Shown: piece by piece, positions 31,801 through 41,722 of the stretch
Numbering within the stretch: position 1 is the first letter of the stretch
Layout: each line of letters opens with the position of its first letter
Assembly: GCA_014843695.1 (NCBI GenBank)
Contig: CM026401.1
Location: 44,713,485 to 44,777,484 of the forward strand
Direction of reading: 5' to 3'
Origin: Archivesica marissinica
Taxonomy: Eukaryota; Mollusca; Bivalvia; Venerida; Vesicomyidae
Length of the DNA stretch: 64,000 nt
Position numbers and translations under genes: made by a program
Notes under the pieces: generated by a model
Told to the model about the DNA's origin: nothing
Databases searched by the model: none
The model's input: only the letters and a program-made list of their open reading frames with translations

Positions 31801-34800
31801 GCGTCGATAAATAAACGTAAAACACACACAGTATAGGCATATACTAGACATATTTAGACAAACGATACTTGTTTATATGCGTTTCACATACCAGGCAGAA
31901 ACCTCTTGTATGATGGTTCATGTGTGAGCTTGCAATTGTCTGCCCAAATATGGGCCTCTGTCTCCAGACTGTCATAGTAATGCTGAAATGTTCCAATTGC
32001 ATGGTGTAGATATATTCGAATATTGATTTCCCAAATATAGCCTTCACTCGACTTGAATGACAACATCTTTTTTTTGCAGAAGAGGTAGATCTAATATTTT
32101 TAGATTTGTTAAAAGTGATAATAGGCGAAAATAAGTTCATCCTGAGACATGACTGTGTGTATGTTTATCTACACAGGATAGGCACTGAATCTTTAACATA
32201 GTTGTACCGACGTTTCACCATTCTCAATGTTTAGTCAAGTTTTTTATCAGCAGTATCTATATATACTGCTAATAAATAAATGATTACACATTGGGAAAGG
32301 TGGGTGTATCTATACTGCTGATAAAAACTTGATTACACATTGAGAAAGGTGGGTGTATCTATACTGCTGATGAAGAACATGATTACAGCTTGAGAGAGGT
32401 GGATGTATCTATACTGCTGATGAAGAACATGATTACACCTTGAGAAAGGTGGATGTATCTATACTGCTGATAAAAACTTGATTACACATTGAGAAAGGTG
32501 GGTGAATCTATACTGCTGATAAAGAACATGATTACACCTTGAGAGAGGTGTGTGTATCTATACTGCTGATAAAGAACATGATTACACATTGAGAGGTGTG
32601 TGTGTATCTATACTGCTGATAAAGAACATGATTACACATTGAGACAGGTGGGTGTATCTATACTGCTGATAAAGAACATGATTACACCTTGAGAGAGGTG
32701 TGTGTATCTATACTGCTGATAAAGAACATGATTACACCTTGGGAAAGGTGGGTGTATCTATACTGCTGATAAAGAACGTGATTACACATTGGGAAAGGTG
32801 GGTGTATCTATACTGCTGATAAAGAACATGATTACAACTTGAGAGGTGTGTGTGTGTATCTATACTGCTGATAAAGAACATGATTACACATTGAGAGAGG
32901 TGTGTGTATCTATACTGCTGTTGAAGAACGTGATTACACATGGGAAAGGTGGGTGTATCTGTACTGCTGATAAAGAACATGATTACACCTTGAGAGAGGT
33001 GGGTGTATCTGTACTGCTGATAAAGAACATGATTACACCTTGAGAGAGGTGTGTGTGTATCTATACTGCTGATAAAGAACATGATTACACCTTGAGAGGG
33101 TGTGTGTATCTGTACTGCTGATAAAGAACATGATTACACCTTGAGAGAGGTGTGTGTATCATACTGCTGATAAAGAACATGATTACACCTTGAGAGAGGT
33201 GTGTGTATCTGTACTGCTGATAAAGAACGTGATTACACATTGGGAAAGGTGGATGTATCTATACTGCTGATAAAGAACATGATTACACCTTGAGAGGTGT
33301 GTGTATCTGTACTGCTGATAAAGAACATGATTACACATTGAGAGAGGTGTGTGTATCTGTACTGCTGATAAAGAACATGATTACACCTTGAGAGAGGTGT
33401 GTGTATCTGTACTGCTGATAAAGAACATGATTACACCTTGAGAGAGGGGGTGTATCTATACTGCTGATAAAGAACATGATTACACCTTGAGAGAGGTGTG
33501 TGTATCTGTACTGCTGATAAAGAACATGATTACACATTGAGAGAGGTGTGTGTATCTATACTGCTGATGAAGAACGTGATTACACATTGGGAAAGGTGGG
33601 TGTATCTGTACTGCTGATAAAGAACATGATTACACCTTGAGAGAGGTGGGTGTATCTGTACTGCTGATAAAGAACATGATTACACCTTGAGAGAGGTGTG
33701 TGTGTATCTATACTGCTGATAAAGAACATGATTACACCTTGAGAGAGGTGTGTGTATCTGTACTGCTGATAAAGAACATGATTACACCTTGAGAGAGGTG
33801 TGTGTATCTATACTGCTGATAAAGAACATGATTACACCTTGAGAGAGGTGTGTGTATCTGTACTGCTGATAAAGAACGTGATTACACATTGGGAAAGGTG
33901 GATGTATCTATACTGCTGATAAAGAACATGATTACACATTGGGAAAGGTGAGTGTATCTATACTGCTGATAAAGAACATGATTACTCATTGGGAAAGGTG
34001 GGTGTATCTATACTGCTGATAAAGAACATGATTACACCTTGAGAGAGGTGTGTGTATCTATACTGCTGATAAAGAACATGATTACACCTTGAGAGGTGTG
34101 TGTATCTATACTGCTGATAAAGAACATGATTACACCTTGAGAGGTGTGTGTGTATCTGTACTGCTGATAAAGAACATGATTACACCTTGAGAGGTGTGTG
34201 TGTATATGTACTGCTGATAAAGAACATGATTACACCTTGAGAGGTGTGTGTGTATCTATACTGCTGATAAAGAACATGATTACACATTGGGAAAGGTGAG
34301 TGTATCTATACTGCTGATAAAGAACATGATTACACATTGGGAAAGGTGGGTGTATCTATACTGCTGATAAAGAACATGATTACACCTTGAGAGAGGTGTG
34401 TGTATCTATACTGCTGATAAAGAACATGATTATACCTTGGGAAAGGTGGGTGTATCTATACTGCTGATAAAGAACATGATTACACCTTGAGAGAGGTGTG
34501 TGTATCTATACTGCTGATAAAGAACATGATTACACATTGGGAAAGGTGTGTGTATCTATACTGCTGATAAAGAACATGATTATACCTTGGGAAAGGTGGT
34601 GTATCTATACTGCTGATAAAGAACATGATTACACCTTGGGAAAGGTGTGTGTATCTATACTGCTGATAAAGAACATGATTACACCTTGGGAAAGGTGGGT
34701 GTATCTATACTGCTGATAAAGACATGATTATACCTTGAGAGGTGTGTGTGTATCTATACTGCTGATAAAGAACATGATTACACCTTGAGAGGTGTGTGTG

Positions 34801-35980
34801 TATCTATACTGCTGATAAAGAACGTGATTACACATTGAGAGAGGTGTGTGTATCTATACTGCTGATAAAGAACATGATTACACCTTGAGAGGTGTGTGTG
34901 TATCTGTACTGCTGATAAAGAACGTGATTACACATTGGGAAAGGTGGGTGTATCTATACTGCTGATAAAGAACATGATTACACCTTGAGAGGTGTGTGTG
35001 TATCTATACTGCTGATAAAGAACGTGATTACACATTGGGAAAGGTGGGTGTATCTATACTGCTGATAAAGAACATGATTATACCTTGGGAAAGGTGGGTG
35101 TATCTATACTGCTGATGAAGAACGTGATTACACATTGGGAAAGGTGGGTGTATCCCACCGAAACGTCGATACAACGGTACTAGAGAGTATTTTATATGCT
35201 AGTATAACATCTCAGACGAGATCATTTAGAACAAAGTTGAACTTTAAAGTTATTTAAGTTGTACATGTAAAATTATCGTATATTAGAGATATTACAATCA
35301 ATGCGATCTGCTGACGTGTATGAGATGTATCGCGGTTTTTATCAAGGGGCACGTCTTAACTAATAAATAATATTGGAGTTTGTATTCTGTACGTGTCTGG
35401 TATACTAGAGGACATAGAACACGATCACTTCGGATACATGTTTTTTTACACGAAAAACAATAACTATATAAATACATAGTTTTAAACATTTTGGAATATT
35501 TTTAGTTGTTCAGTTTGTGTTTTGTAATAAATATGTGATATATCTTTGATGGAATCCTTCGTATTTTGTTTTCCTGTAATAATAATCATATAATGTAGGT
35601 GTGCGTTTGTATGTGTGTTTTATGTTTATTTATCGTCGCTACTTGTTGCCCATATGAACGACGCCTCCTGCAGAGATTAGTCATTTTAGATTTTTGGAGG
35701 ATAGTGCAATGAAACAGACAGAGACCCATTCCAGAGTCTCGGTGTAAAGCATCAACACGAGACCTCGGTTTAAAGTCCCATCTGAAAGACTGTTAATTTT
35801 TGTTAAGGTCAGACTGGGGATCGAACCTGCGATCCCTGGATTACGAGTCCAGCATGTTACCACTGGACTACAGATCCGTTTGAAAAATATATTATCACCT
35901 TACCATTTTCAACATATTGGCGGCAGTTGGCGAGACATTGCTTCTAATACGATTGTGTTCGTTCTCGATGAATTTCCTAT
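25728..35980 (-). CDS. Gene 2: secreted CAP-EGF-ShK protein, paralogue of gene 1 (both ends incomplete)
   Basis: Exons on the minus strand: 35980-35904, 31982-31892, 30182-30037, 28986-28901, 28366-28275, 27238-27134 and 25847-25728, joined in one frame of 239 codons. CAP domain with EHNRIRS, GQNI, GHYTQ, VGCG and CNYGPGG; Cys-rich linker; EGF-like module with CKNGGTLN; ShK-type module ending CPWLCEIC. All lengths equal those of gene 1 except one exon longer by a codon. The CAP Glu of GENI is Gln here, while the GHYTQ His that gene 1 lost is kept. A weak N-terminal exon candidate lies at 36959-37068. The last exon was not found: 25728 has a good donor, and the LINE nest lies just beyond. Likely secreted; partner unknown. 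Confidence 0.82.
25903..26160 (-). mobile_element. SINE-E copy
   Basis: Minus-strand head with TAAGGTATCAGACTTG and B box GGTTCGAACCCC, body with GGTTAACCACTGAAGCCTGC and tail CAAACTGGTGCTGATGCAGG. Matches 42818-43082. In a gene 2 intron. Confidence 0.82.
26590..26870 (+). repeat. Dispersed element, copy 1
   Basis: Runs from GGGGTCCGGGGGCATGTT to GTGTGGCTACGGGCCTG and matches the reverse complement of 37925-38155; fragments also occur near 10785 and 27075. Non-coding. Confidence 0.7.
27134..27238 (-). CDS. Gene 2 exon 6: EGF-like module
   Basis: TTTGTAG|GCTGTTC to GATC|GTAAGT, 105 nt. Reads CSVQFCKNGGTLNLASCDC, then ECNKNVKSYSDKRC, with the same Cys order as gene 1 exon 7. Confidence 0.87.
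27536..27700 (+). mobile_element. tRNA-like SINE head, minor family
   Basis: TGTTGCCGAGTGGTTAATAG resembles an A box of Leu/Ser-type tRNA and GTAGGTTCAAATCCCACC a B box, followed by an unrelated tail. The ends do not pair as an acceptor stem, so it is not a working tRNA gene. Only one copy seen here. Confidence 0.55.
27756..27866 (+). mobile_element. SINE-A 3' fragment
   Basis: Only the 3' third remains, from TTTCTGTATCATTGCACTATC to GATAAATAAACGTAA. Confidence 0.85.
28085..28265. repeat. Inverted copy of 42315-42500, in gene 2 intron
   Basis: About 180 bp matching the reverse complement of 42315-42500, with GAATGCGCATGCCCGTAACT and GGGCACATACGTTCATC. It starts just inside the donor of the 28275-28366 exon. 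Confidence 0.8.
28275..28366 (-). CDS. Gene 2 exon 5: Cys-rich linker
   Basis: ATATTCAG|TGGCAAC to TGTGTG|GTAAAT, 92 nt. Reads IAKPYIPGPSCGNCSKHC and ends LC, equivalent to gene 1 exon 6. Confidence 0.85.
28504..28762 (+). mobile_element. SINE-D copy
   Basis: tRNA-Arg-like head GTCTCCGTGGCCTAGTGGTT, B box GGTTCGAACC, body with GATATGGCCGGTTGGTGAG and tail CACTAAAATAAATAAACAC. The 5' and 3' ends of the head do not pair, so it is a SINE, not a tRNA gene. Confidence 0.85.
28901..28986 (-). CDS. Gene 2 exon 4: CAP C-terminal motifs
   Basis: GTTAAAG|TTGGTC to CCCGG|GTAAGT, 86 nt: LVWATTSLVGCG and YFYVCNYGPG. The acceptor lacks a strong pyrimidine tract, but position, phase and length match gene 1. 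Confidence 0.88.
29391..29508 (+). mobile_element. Chimeric SINE: SINE-E middle joined to SINE-A tail
   Basis: GGAGCCTGCCCAGGAAAGGT and GTTAGGTAAACTGCCCG are SINE-E; directly after comes TCGCTGATATGAGCAATCGG...GATAAATAAAC, the SINE-A tail. See findings. Confidence 0.75.
29697..29940. mobile_element. SINE-A tail-out inverted pair
   Basis: 29697-29874 is SINE-A on the minus strand (tail to mid body); at ACCTCGGTTT it flips to a plus-strand SINE-A 3' part, TTCTTCAGGAGGCG...CACACACG (29875-29940). Confidence 0.8.
30037..30182 (-). CDS. Gene 2 exon 3: CAP core with GHYTQ
   Basis: TATTGCAG|GACAAT to ACACAG|GTATGC, 146 nt. Reads GQFTVGQNIVTSHS, AWDAIIDLWYKE and SAVGHYTQ. GQNI stands where GENI is usual. 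Confidence 0.9.
30294..30540 (+). mobile_element. SINE-B copy, full length
   Basis: TGTCCGATTAGCGCAGTGGT head to AAATAAATAAAGTATAAAAA, with an A-rich end. Confidence 0.9.
30735..30968 (+). mobile_element. SINE-C copy, full length
   Basis: Head TGATAGCGCTGTGGTAGCGG, B-box-like CTTCGAGCCC, shared tail with a diverged middle. Confidence 0.85.
31128..31332 (-). mobile_element. SINE-D copy, head missing
   Basis: Minus-strand body and tail of SINE-D (CCCTTTCAATAGGGGTGACA...), lost before the tRNA-like head. Confidence 0.82.
31536..31830 (+). mobile_element. SINE-A copy, full length
   Basis: CAGACGGATCTGTAGTGCAG head, CTGGTAATCCAG anticodon-arm-like segment (Thr-type loop), B box GGTTCGATCG, complete body and tail. 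Confidence 0.92.
31892..31982 (-). CDS. Gene 2 exon 2: CAP helix 2
   Basis: ACATTTCAG|CATTAC to CTGCCTG|GTATGT, 91 nt: HYYDSLETEAHIWADNC then KRFLP. Same length and phase as gene 1 exon 3. Confidence 0.88.
32205..35180. mobile_element. TIR-bounded minisatellite, ~50 bp x about 57, in gene 2 intron
   Basis: Ends GTTGTACCGACGTTTC (left) and GAAACGTCGATACAAC (right) are inverted with one mismatch. Direct units GTATCTATACTGCTGATAAAG...CATGATTACACCTTGAGAG fill 32250-35150. Just inside the left end one unit (about 32219-32252) is inverted. It lies between gene 2 exons 1 and 2. Open frames across it are repeat artefacts. Confidence 0.82.
35181..35611. other. No gene recognised (gene 2 intron)
   Basis: AT-rich unique-looking sequence between the minisatellite and SINE-A; no exon-like signal seen. 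Confidence 0.5.
35612..35880 (-). mobile_element. SINE-A copy, small internal deletion
   Basis: Minus-strand SINE-A; the part between AGAGTCTC and GGTGTAAAGCA (about 25 bp) is lost. Confidence 0.88.
35904..35980 (-). CDS. Gene 2 exon 1 of the model: start of CAP domain
   Basis: AATACAG|ATAGGAA to AAAATG|GTAAGG, 77 nt. Reads RKFIENEHNRIRSNV then SPTAANMLKM, direct counterpart of gene 1 exon 2, including the HN His. It is single copy here: no satellite has formed from it. Confidence 0.88.
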
Positions 35981-36045
35981 CTGTATTGTACATATAATAG
36001 TGAAATATAAATTTGAAGATTTCTTTCCATGCTATACATATGAAC

Positions 36046-36303
36046 CGTCTCCGTGGCCTAATGGTTAATGCGTACGCCTACTGAGCGGGAGGTCGAAGGT
36101 TCGAATCTCGTCATGGGTTCGCTCTGATATGGCCGGTTGGTAAGCGGCCAGTTCGTTGAATAATGGTTACCGATTACCTACCAGCCTTGGGCCTGGCATA
36201 CAAGCATAGGATTCGGGAAGTACTGATGTTCATAAAAAGAGATGTCTCATAAGTCCGAAATGACTGGCCCTTTAAATAGCTTGACACTATAATAAACAAA
36301 CAC
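36046..36303 (+). mobile_element. SINE-D copy
   Basis: TCTCCGTGGCCTAATGGTTA head to CACTATAATAAACAAACAC tail. Confidence 0.85.
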
Positions 36304-36480
36304 TTTTTATGATGCTCCAACTGTTCTATTCCACGAAACAAGAATTTATCATCTGTCTATCCGTGATAGATGGCACCTTTTGAAGTCCATAATTATATTA
36401 AAGAAATAAATAACCTAAAAATAAAAATCGAAAGAAATATAGGAAGATGATAGTTCTATCCAGCTTGTGGACTTTCCGGT

Positions 36481-36723
36481 TGTCCGATTAGCGCAGTGGT
36501 TAGCGCGCTCGCTTCTCACCAATGCAATCCAGGTTCGATCCTCGGACCGGGAAGTATGTGAGATGGTACTGTGATCGCCATATCGGACAGGTGGGTTTTC
36601 TCCGGGTACTCCGGTTTCCTCCCACAGGAATGACCACATATACGCTTTCATCCGCGCCAACGCGAGTGATTAATATAAGTTGTTAGAACTTGCTTCGCAA
36701 TCGTTGTAAAATAAATAAAGTTT
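36481..36723 (+). mobile_element. SINE-B copy, full length
   Basis: Complete head, body and tail; a second partial SINE-B follows 57 bp later in the same orientation. Confidence 0.9.
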
Positions 36724-36780
36724 AATCTAAATCTCGTATAAACAGTTTCTCTAAGAAATACAATTATACCTGAATACTGG

Positions 36781-36943
36781 TAAGTATGTGAGATGGTACG
36801 GTGGTCGCCAGATCGAACAGGTGGGTTTTCTCCGGGTACTCCGGTTTCCTCCCACACGAATGATCATAAATCCGCTGGCATTCGCTTAATATAAGTTGTT
36901 ACAGCTTGTTTCGCAATCGTTTTAAAATAAATAAAGTTTATAC
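36781..36943 (+). mobile_element. SINE-B copy, headless
   Basis: Begins at AAGTATGTGAGATGGTACGG in the body and runs to AAATAAATAAAGTTTA; the tRNA-like head is missing. Confidence 0.88.
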
Positions 36944-36958
36944 TTTTCTTTACCTGTA

Positions 36959-37068
36959 TTATTTATTGGGTGATTGTGTGTACTGGATAGACACATCGTA
37001 TGTTCTGGGATAACCCTGTACATGTCCAGGCATGATGACTGCGTCTAACGGGAATAAACCATTAACAG
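36959..37068 (-). CDS. Possible N-terminal exon of gene 2
   Basis: After GTATCAG the frame reads NGLFPLDAVIMPGHVQGYP, resembling LDRYAVIPGHLNC of gene 1 exon 1 (1427-1526) but without its Cys, and runs to a stop (TAA at about 36959). A donor TAC GAT|GTGTCT could end it earlier. Position upstream of the HN exon fits, yet similarity is short; it may be a decayed exon. Confidence 0.3.
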
Positions 37069-37084
37069 CTGATACACAAATACA

Positions 37085-37170
37085 TAATACTAATAACAAT
37101 AATAATAATAATAAATAATAATAATAAATAATAATAATAATAATAATAATTAATAATAATAATAATAACA
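37085..37170. repeat. (AAT)n microsatellite
   Basis: About 85 bp of AATAAT repeats; the Ile/Leu open frame over it is spurious. Confidence 0.95.
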
Positions 37171-37322
37171 TATTCATGATATCTATATAATAATATCAGG
37201 ATTATAAAGAAATTAATCTATTCTATGAAATATAATTATTAGCAAAGTTTCTAACTGGCAACCTGGCAACATTATAATAATGTCTTTTTTTCTTTCAAAA
37301 TTTACTTTGAAAAATTAATAAC

Positions 37323-37487
37323 TTAACCCGTGGCCTGCTAATCGCAACTAAAGTTGCTTTTGCAAACAGTATAGCGTCAGATCAGATGGAACAGGTGTCA
37401 TCTGATCCGGTTCTATGTTGCTTGCTATTCGGTTAGTGGAACTAAACCACTTATAGCAAACAACATAGATCCTGATCAGACAGGGAT
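37323..37487. mobile_element. Relative of the 15107 palindromic MITE, one end lost
   Basis: Shares TTAACCC, AGATCAGATGGAAC / CATCTGATC hairpin and GCAAACAACATAGATCCTGA with 15107-15323. Confidence 0.75.
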
Positions 37488-37924
37488 GATATAGATCACA
37501 TTCCTTCAAATTTAGTGCGCATGTTAAGAGTTATTGTTCGAATCTAAGAACCATATTAAATTAGGTAAGAAAACTGTTCATACCGTGGCTCTCCGTACTC
37601 TATCCTGCCGCCAGGAGTCAACATTGCCAGCTTGGACATGTGGTAGAACTAAAAGAGTGAAAATAGAAATCATTAGTAGTTTAACCTTTTCCCACATAGA
37701 AACACCTCTTGACGTCATTACCAATACGACATTGACAATGTAGTAGCCAAACAAATGTTCATAATAAAGGAAAGAATCTCATGTAGTCCCAGTAATATCT
37801 ATGGAGGTGGGATAGATATGGCGACTACTTATCCACTACATTATAGCTAAATGGCTGTCGTTTGTATCGAAATATAATAGTATATTAACCTAAATCTCTA
37901 TGAAGGAAAGGTTAACACTATCAC

Positions 37925-38155
37925 AGAGCAGGCCCGTAGCCAAAGCCAAAAAACAACATGAAAAATGAAATAAATAAAATGCAAAAAATATCACTTTGCT
38001 GTATAAAATGTTGACTGCTAGAGTGCTGAAAGGGCAGTACATAATTATACGTCTAAACTCATTAAATCAGAAAACGCAGGAAATCGCCTCTATACACCAA
38101 CACTTTTAAGGGGTAACATGCCCCCGGACCCCCTATATTGCCTCTGTTGAAATGT
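37925..38155 (-). repeat. Dispersed element, copy 2 (inverted to 26590-26870)
   Basis: From CAGGCCCGTAGCCA to GCCCCCGGACCCCCTATATT; same element as 26590-26870 in opposite orientation. Confidence 0.7.
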
Positions 38156-38387
38156 GCCTATGGCTACGGTACTTTAAGTACGTAAGTACATATACTTACA
38201 CAATAAATGTGCACTTTTATATTGAGTGTTACCTTGTCGCTACAAATCTTAGAATTATTGATTTTACTATCATGAGTGAAGAAAATAATCCATCACACAT
38301 TGCACTAATTTACCAAATATTTCGCACATTTTGATACCAAATGTGCCTATATTTTTATATAACAGGATATAAATTTTAACTCTAAGG

Positions 38388-38660
38388 TGTGTGTGTTTTA
38401 CGTTTATTTATCGTCGCTACCGGTTGCCCATATGAACTACGCCTCCTGAAGAGATTAGTCATTTTATATTTTTGGAGGATAGTGCAATGATACAGACAGA
38501 TACACATTTTAGAGTCTCGTCTGGTTCGTTTACGTGCACGATGTAAAGCACCGACACGCGACCTCGGTTTAAAGTCCCATCTGAAAGAATGTTACTTTTA
38601 TTAGGTTCAGACGGGGGATCTAACCTGCGGCCCCTGTCCACTGGACTACAGATCTGTCTT
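38388..38660 (-). mobile_element. SINE-A copy, first of tandem pair
   Basis: Minus-strand SINE-A with a shortened head. Followed by GATCTGTCTTATTTTCT and a second copy. Confidence 0.88.
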
Positions 38661-38666
38661 ATTTTC

Positions 38667-38826
38667 TGTGTGTGTTTTACGTTTATTTATCGTCGCTACC
38701 GGTTGCCCATATGAGCGACGCCTCCTGAAGAGATTGGTTATTTTAGATTTTGGAGGATAGTGCAATAATACAGACCCCCTGGATTACCAGTCCAACGTGT
38801 TAACCACTGGACTACAGATCTGTCTT
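38667..38826 (-). mobile_element. SINE-A copy, second of tandem pair, internally deleted
   Basis: Tail and head are joined with the central ~120 bp missing. GATCTGTCTTATTTTCT recurs after it, so the pair looks like a segment duplication or two insertions sharing a flank. Confidence 0.85.
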
Positions 38827-38833
38827 ATTTTCT

Positions 38834-39892
38834 AAGAAATGCATGTGTTAAATACTAGCATCCCATGCATGGCGGGAGAGGGCACAATAGGCATGCGCAA
38901 CAGTAGTTACTTTCAGCGAAAGTGTAACTTTTAGAGTTTCAACACCCACTGCGAATATTAATAGTCCAATGTGCCTGCCCTATCGATACAATGTGGATCG
39001 TGTGTTTGGTATCAGTTCCTACTTGTGCAAATAATTATATGGAAGTGTGATATCTGAGAAAGATAATAGTCACATATATGATACATTTCAATGTCACTTT
39101 CTTTCATAGATCAATCTTGTTATGTCACAATAACTGCAACGTTGCATAATAATTACATATTGCTATGAGACATGGCATTATTCCATATTAGCATGTTTAC
39201 AAACAAGAGAGACTGATTATATGCTTGTCTTAAAGCGACATTACATCGTACAAATAAATAAATGCATTTTTACGTATAAATGCATTGCTACTACAATTCA
39301 ATTCAATTATTCTTTATTAACTCAGATCATTTACATGACATATGAGTATACATGTAATTAATTAACAGAAGTTGTGACACGGATTGATAAATAAATAATA
39401 AAGAGCATAGGAGAGAGAAGAGTCAAGTTTGGAGATGGGAAAATAGAAAAAAGAGCGGGAAATTCTATTATTTTGTTTTGTTTCATTCAATTGTTTGTTT
39501 GATTGTATTATGATTGATTTGAAACAGACTATAGGTCAGGGAAATTGTTTCGTTTTCGATGGTTGTTTTGGTCACGTTACAAATTATTCTGTTATATATG
39601 TGTTATTACATTGACCGTGTTTTTGTGGTCTGCATACTCTCAAAGTTAAAGTAGGATTTCATATAACGGTCAGCCACGCTCCTGAATTGGCGTATGTTTA
39701 TCACTGAAATCTATGCTAAACGCATGATACTGTCGCTTAGAGAAAACTTAAATCAGATAACTCTAAATATAAATATGCATAGACACAAATGTGAGATATA
39801 ACGGTACGTCTGTACCATACATCGTGTTATTCAGGATACACTCGTTGTATTACGCATGGATGTTGATACGTTCCCCATGTATTTTGTTATGT
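38834..39892. other. No gene recognised; LINE 3'-end-like fragment
   Basis: AT-rich. 39233-39275 starts TTAAAGCGACATTACATCG like the dispersed terminal repeat. 39295-39480 resembles a LINE 3' UTR end on the minus strand (AATTCAATTATTCTTTATTA). Nothing coding seen. Confidence 0.5.
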
Positions 39893-40035
39893 GAACCAAC
39901 GTCGTATATGACGTTTGTTTATTGTTTAAAACACTCGGTCTATGAGTCGCAAAGATGGAAAAACAATTACCCCATATAATAGGAGAATTCTTTAGAAATC
40001 TTAGATTTTCACCAATGTTGTGTCGCTTTAAAGAA
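39893..40035 (-). repeat. ~140-bp dispersed terminal repeat, third copy
   Basis: Reverse complement begins CTTTAAAGCGACACAACATT and reaches CAAACGTCATATACGACG, matching 15904-16041 and 25412-25552 at lower identity. Confidence 0.68.
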
Positions 40036-40219
40036 AACCAGATATATAGTTGTCCGCCCCGATCGACACACGCATTGACTTTGAACAGATGCAAGCGAAA
40101 GTCTATGCTAAACGTATGCTACTGTCGCTTAGAGAAAATTTAAGTAAATCCCCATTTACATTTTAGAACGTGATAATCGACTATATTATTGCAATTGTTT
40201 CGTGTGATTGCATGAACTC

Positions 40220-40490
40220 TGTGTGCGTTTTACGTTTATTTATCGTCGCTACCGGTTGCCCATACATATGAACGACGCCTCCTGAAGAGATAAGTCATTT
40301 TAGATTTTTGGAGGATAGTGCAATGATACAGACAAGAGATCCATTCCAGCTTCTGCACCGACAAGAGACCTCGGCTTATTTAAAGTCCCAACTGAAAGAC
40401 TGTTAATTTTATTAGGGTCAGACGGGGGATCGAACCAGCGATCCCTAGATTACTAGTCCAACGTATTAACCACAGGACTACAGATCCGTC
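40220..40490 (-). mobile_element. SINE-A copy with small deletion
   Basis: Minus-strand; about 20 bp lost near the ACCAGAGG part of the body; head complete to GACGGATCTG. Confidence 0.88.
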
Positions 40491-41399
40491 AGTGAACTAT
40501 TTAGACAATCATTCTTATAGTATGGGTCACACGTGTGGAATCCCCTCCATTCTCACACCAATTCAGAGCATCAACACACTGAGATGACAACCGTAAGCTG
40601 TATAGCTAGCTTTCTGTTCATTTCCTTAGTATACTTGTTGTAAATAATCATGTACGTCATTGAAAATAAATATGTTTAAACTAAAACAGCACATTCTGTT
40701 CCACATTTCAAAGCTTTATAAATCTGATAGTGTAAAGAACAGGCCATTGATACAATAAACTGATAAATTATAATTGTGCATGTATTAGTTCTTGCAGCTT
40801 ATATCTTATTTCCTATCAAAGTATTATTGGTCATTGTTTACATGTTTCATTATGCTATTTCATGTTTTAATTTGTTGAGGGCCTCATGGTAGTTTCACTT
40901 ATTTGGTCAAATGAGTTATCTCAATAAATAAACTCATCATTATTATTAGTAGTAGTATTAGTATGTGTCCGTGCAGCACGGGACATCCAATATCAAATCT
41001 ATTTTTGCGCGGGAATGACTAATTATCGGGACTGATTGCACAAGTGGCCAGTTGTGTAATTTTAAAAGGCAGAATCTTTTGATGTGCAGAAAATCTTAAT
41101 AATATTAGGTAGCGTAACAGATGTTACGGCGTCTGTAAGTCTACATGACCATCGCTGGCCTGTATATAAGAAACGGAAATTATTAACCAAATTAGATACA
41201 CAATAGGTGACATCCAAGGAACGGATCGTTGCGTGATCTCGAATATAAGATACAGAATTAGCTGTTTCTATGATACTTAGAAGAGTATAGACATTAAGAG
41301 AAAGATAACTTATGAAAGTTAATTGTGTATTTAAAAACAAATACGAGTTATAATATTAGTCAGCCGAGATAAGGAACAGATCAGAAATATATATATATA
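40491..41399. other. No gene recognised
   Basis: AT-rich, no conserved protein motif on either strand. 40900-40960 (CTCAATAAATAAACTCATCA then ATT repeats) looks like a retroelement 3' end. Confidence 0.5.
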
Positions 41400-41722
41400 G
41401 ATGTGGTGGGTGGGTGGATGAATGAATGAATCGGTGGGTGGATGAATGATGGAAGCATGGGTGGGTGGGCTGGTGGGTTGTTGGTAATGTGGGTGGGTGG
41501 ATGAATGATGGATGGATGAATGGATGGATGGCTGAATGGGTGGGTGGGATGTGGGTGGATGAATGAATGAATCGGTGGGTGGATGAATGATGGATGGATG
41601 AATGGGTAGGTGGGCTGGTGGGATGTGGGTGGGTGGATGAATGATGGATGGATGAATGGGTGGGTGGGCTGGTGGGATGTGGGTGGGTGGATGAATGAGT
41701 GGGTGGATGAATGATGGATCGA
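41400..41722. repeat. Compound GGTG/GATG minisatellite
   Basis: Irregular mixture of GGTGGGTGG, ATGAATGA and ATGGATGG blocks with a higher-order ~55 bp pattern around GGCTGGTGGGATGTGGGTGG. Confidence 0.92.

Noticed and set aside
37594..37655. Possible gene 2 N-terminal exon (minus strand, TTTTAG...CCACG|GTATGA)
   Set aside because: Splice-like ends are present but no frame gives convincing similarity to gene 1 exon 1; the 36959-37068 candidate is slightly better and still weak.
41062..41340. 92-codon minus-strand open frame
   Set aside because: No recognisable domain, no splice or codon-use support; length is ordinary for AT-rich chance frames.
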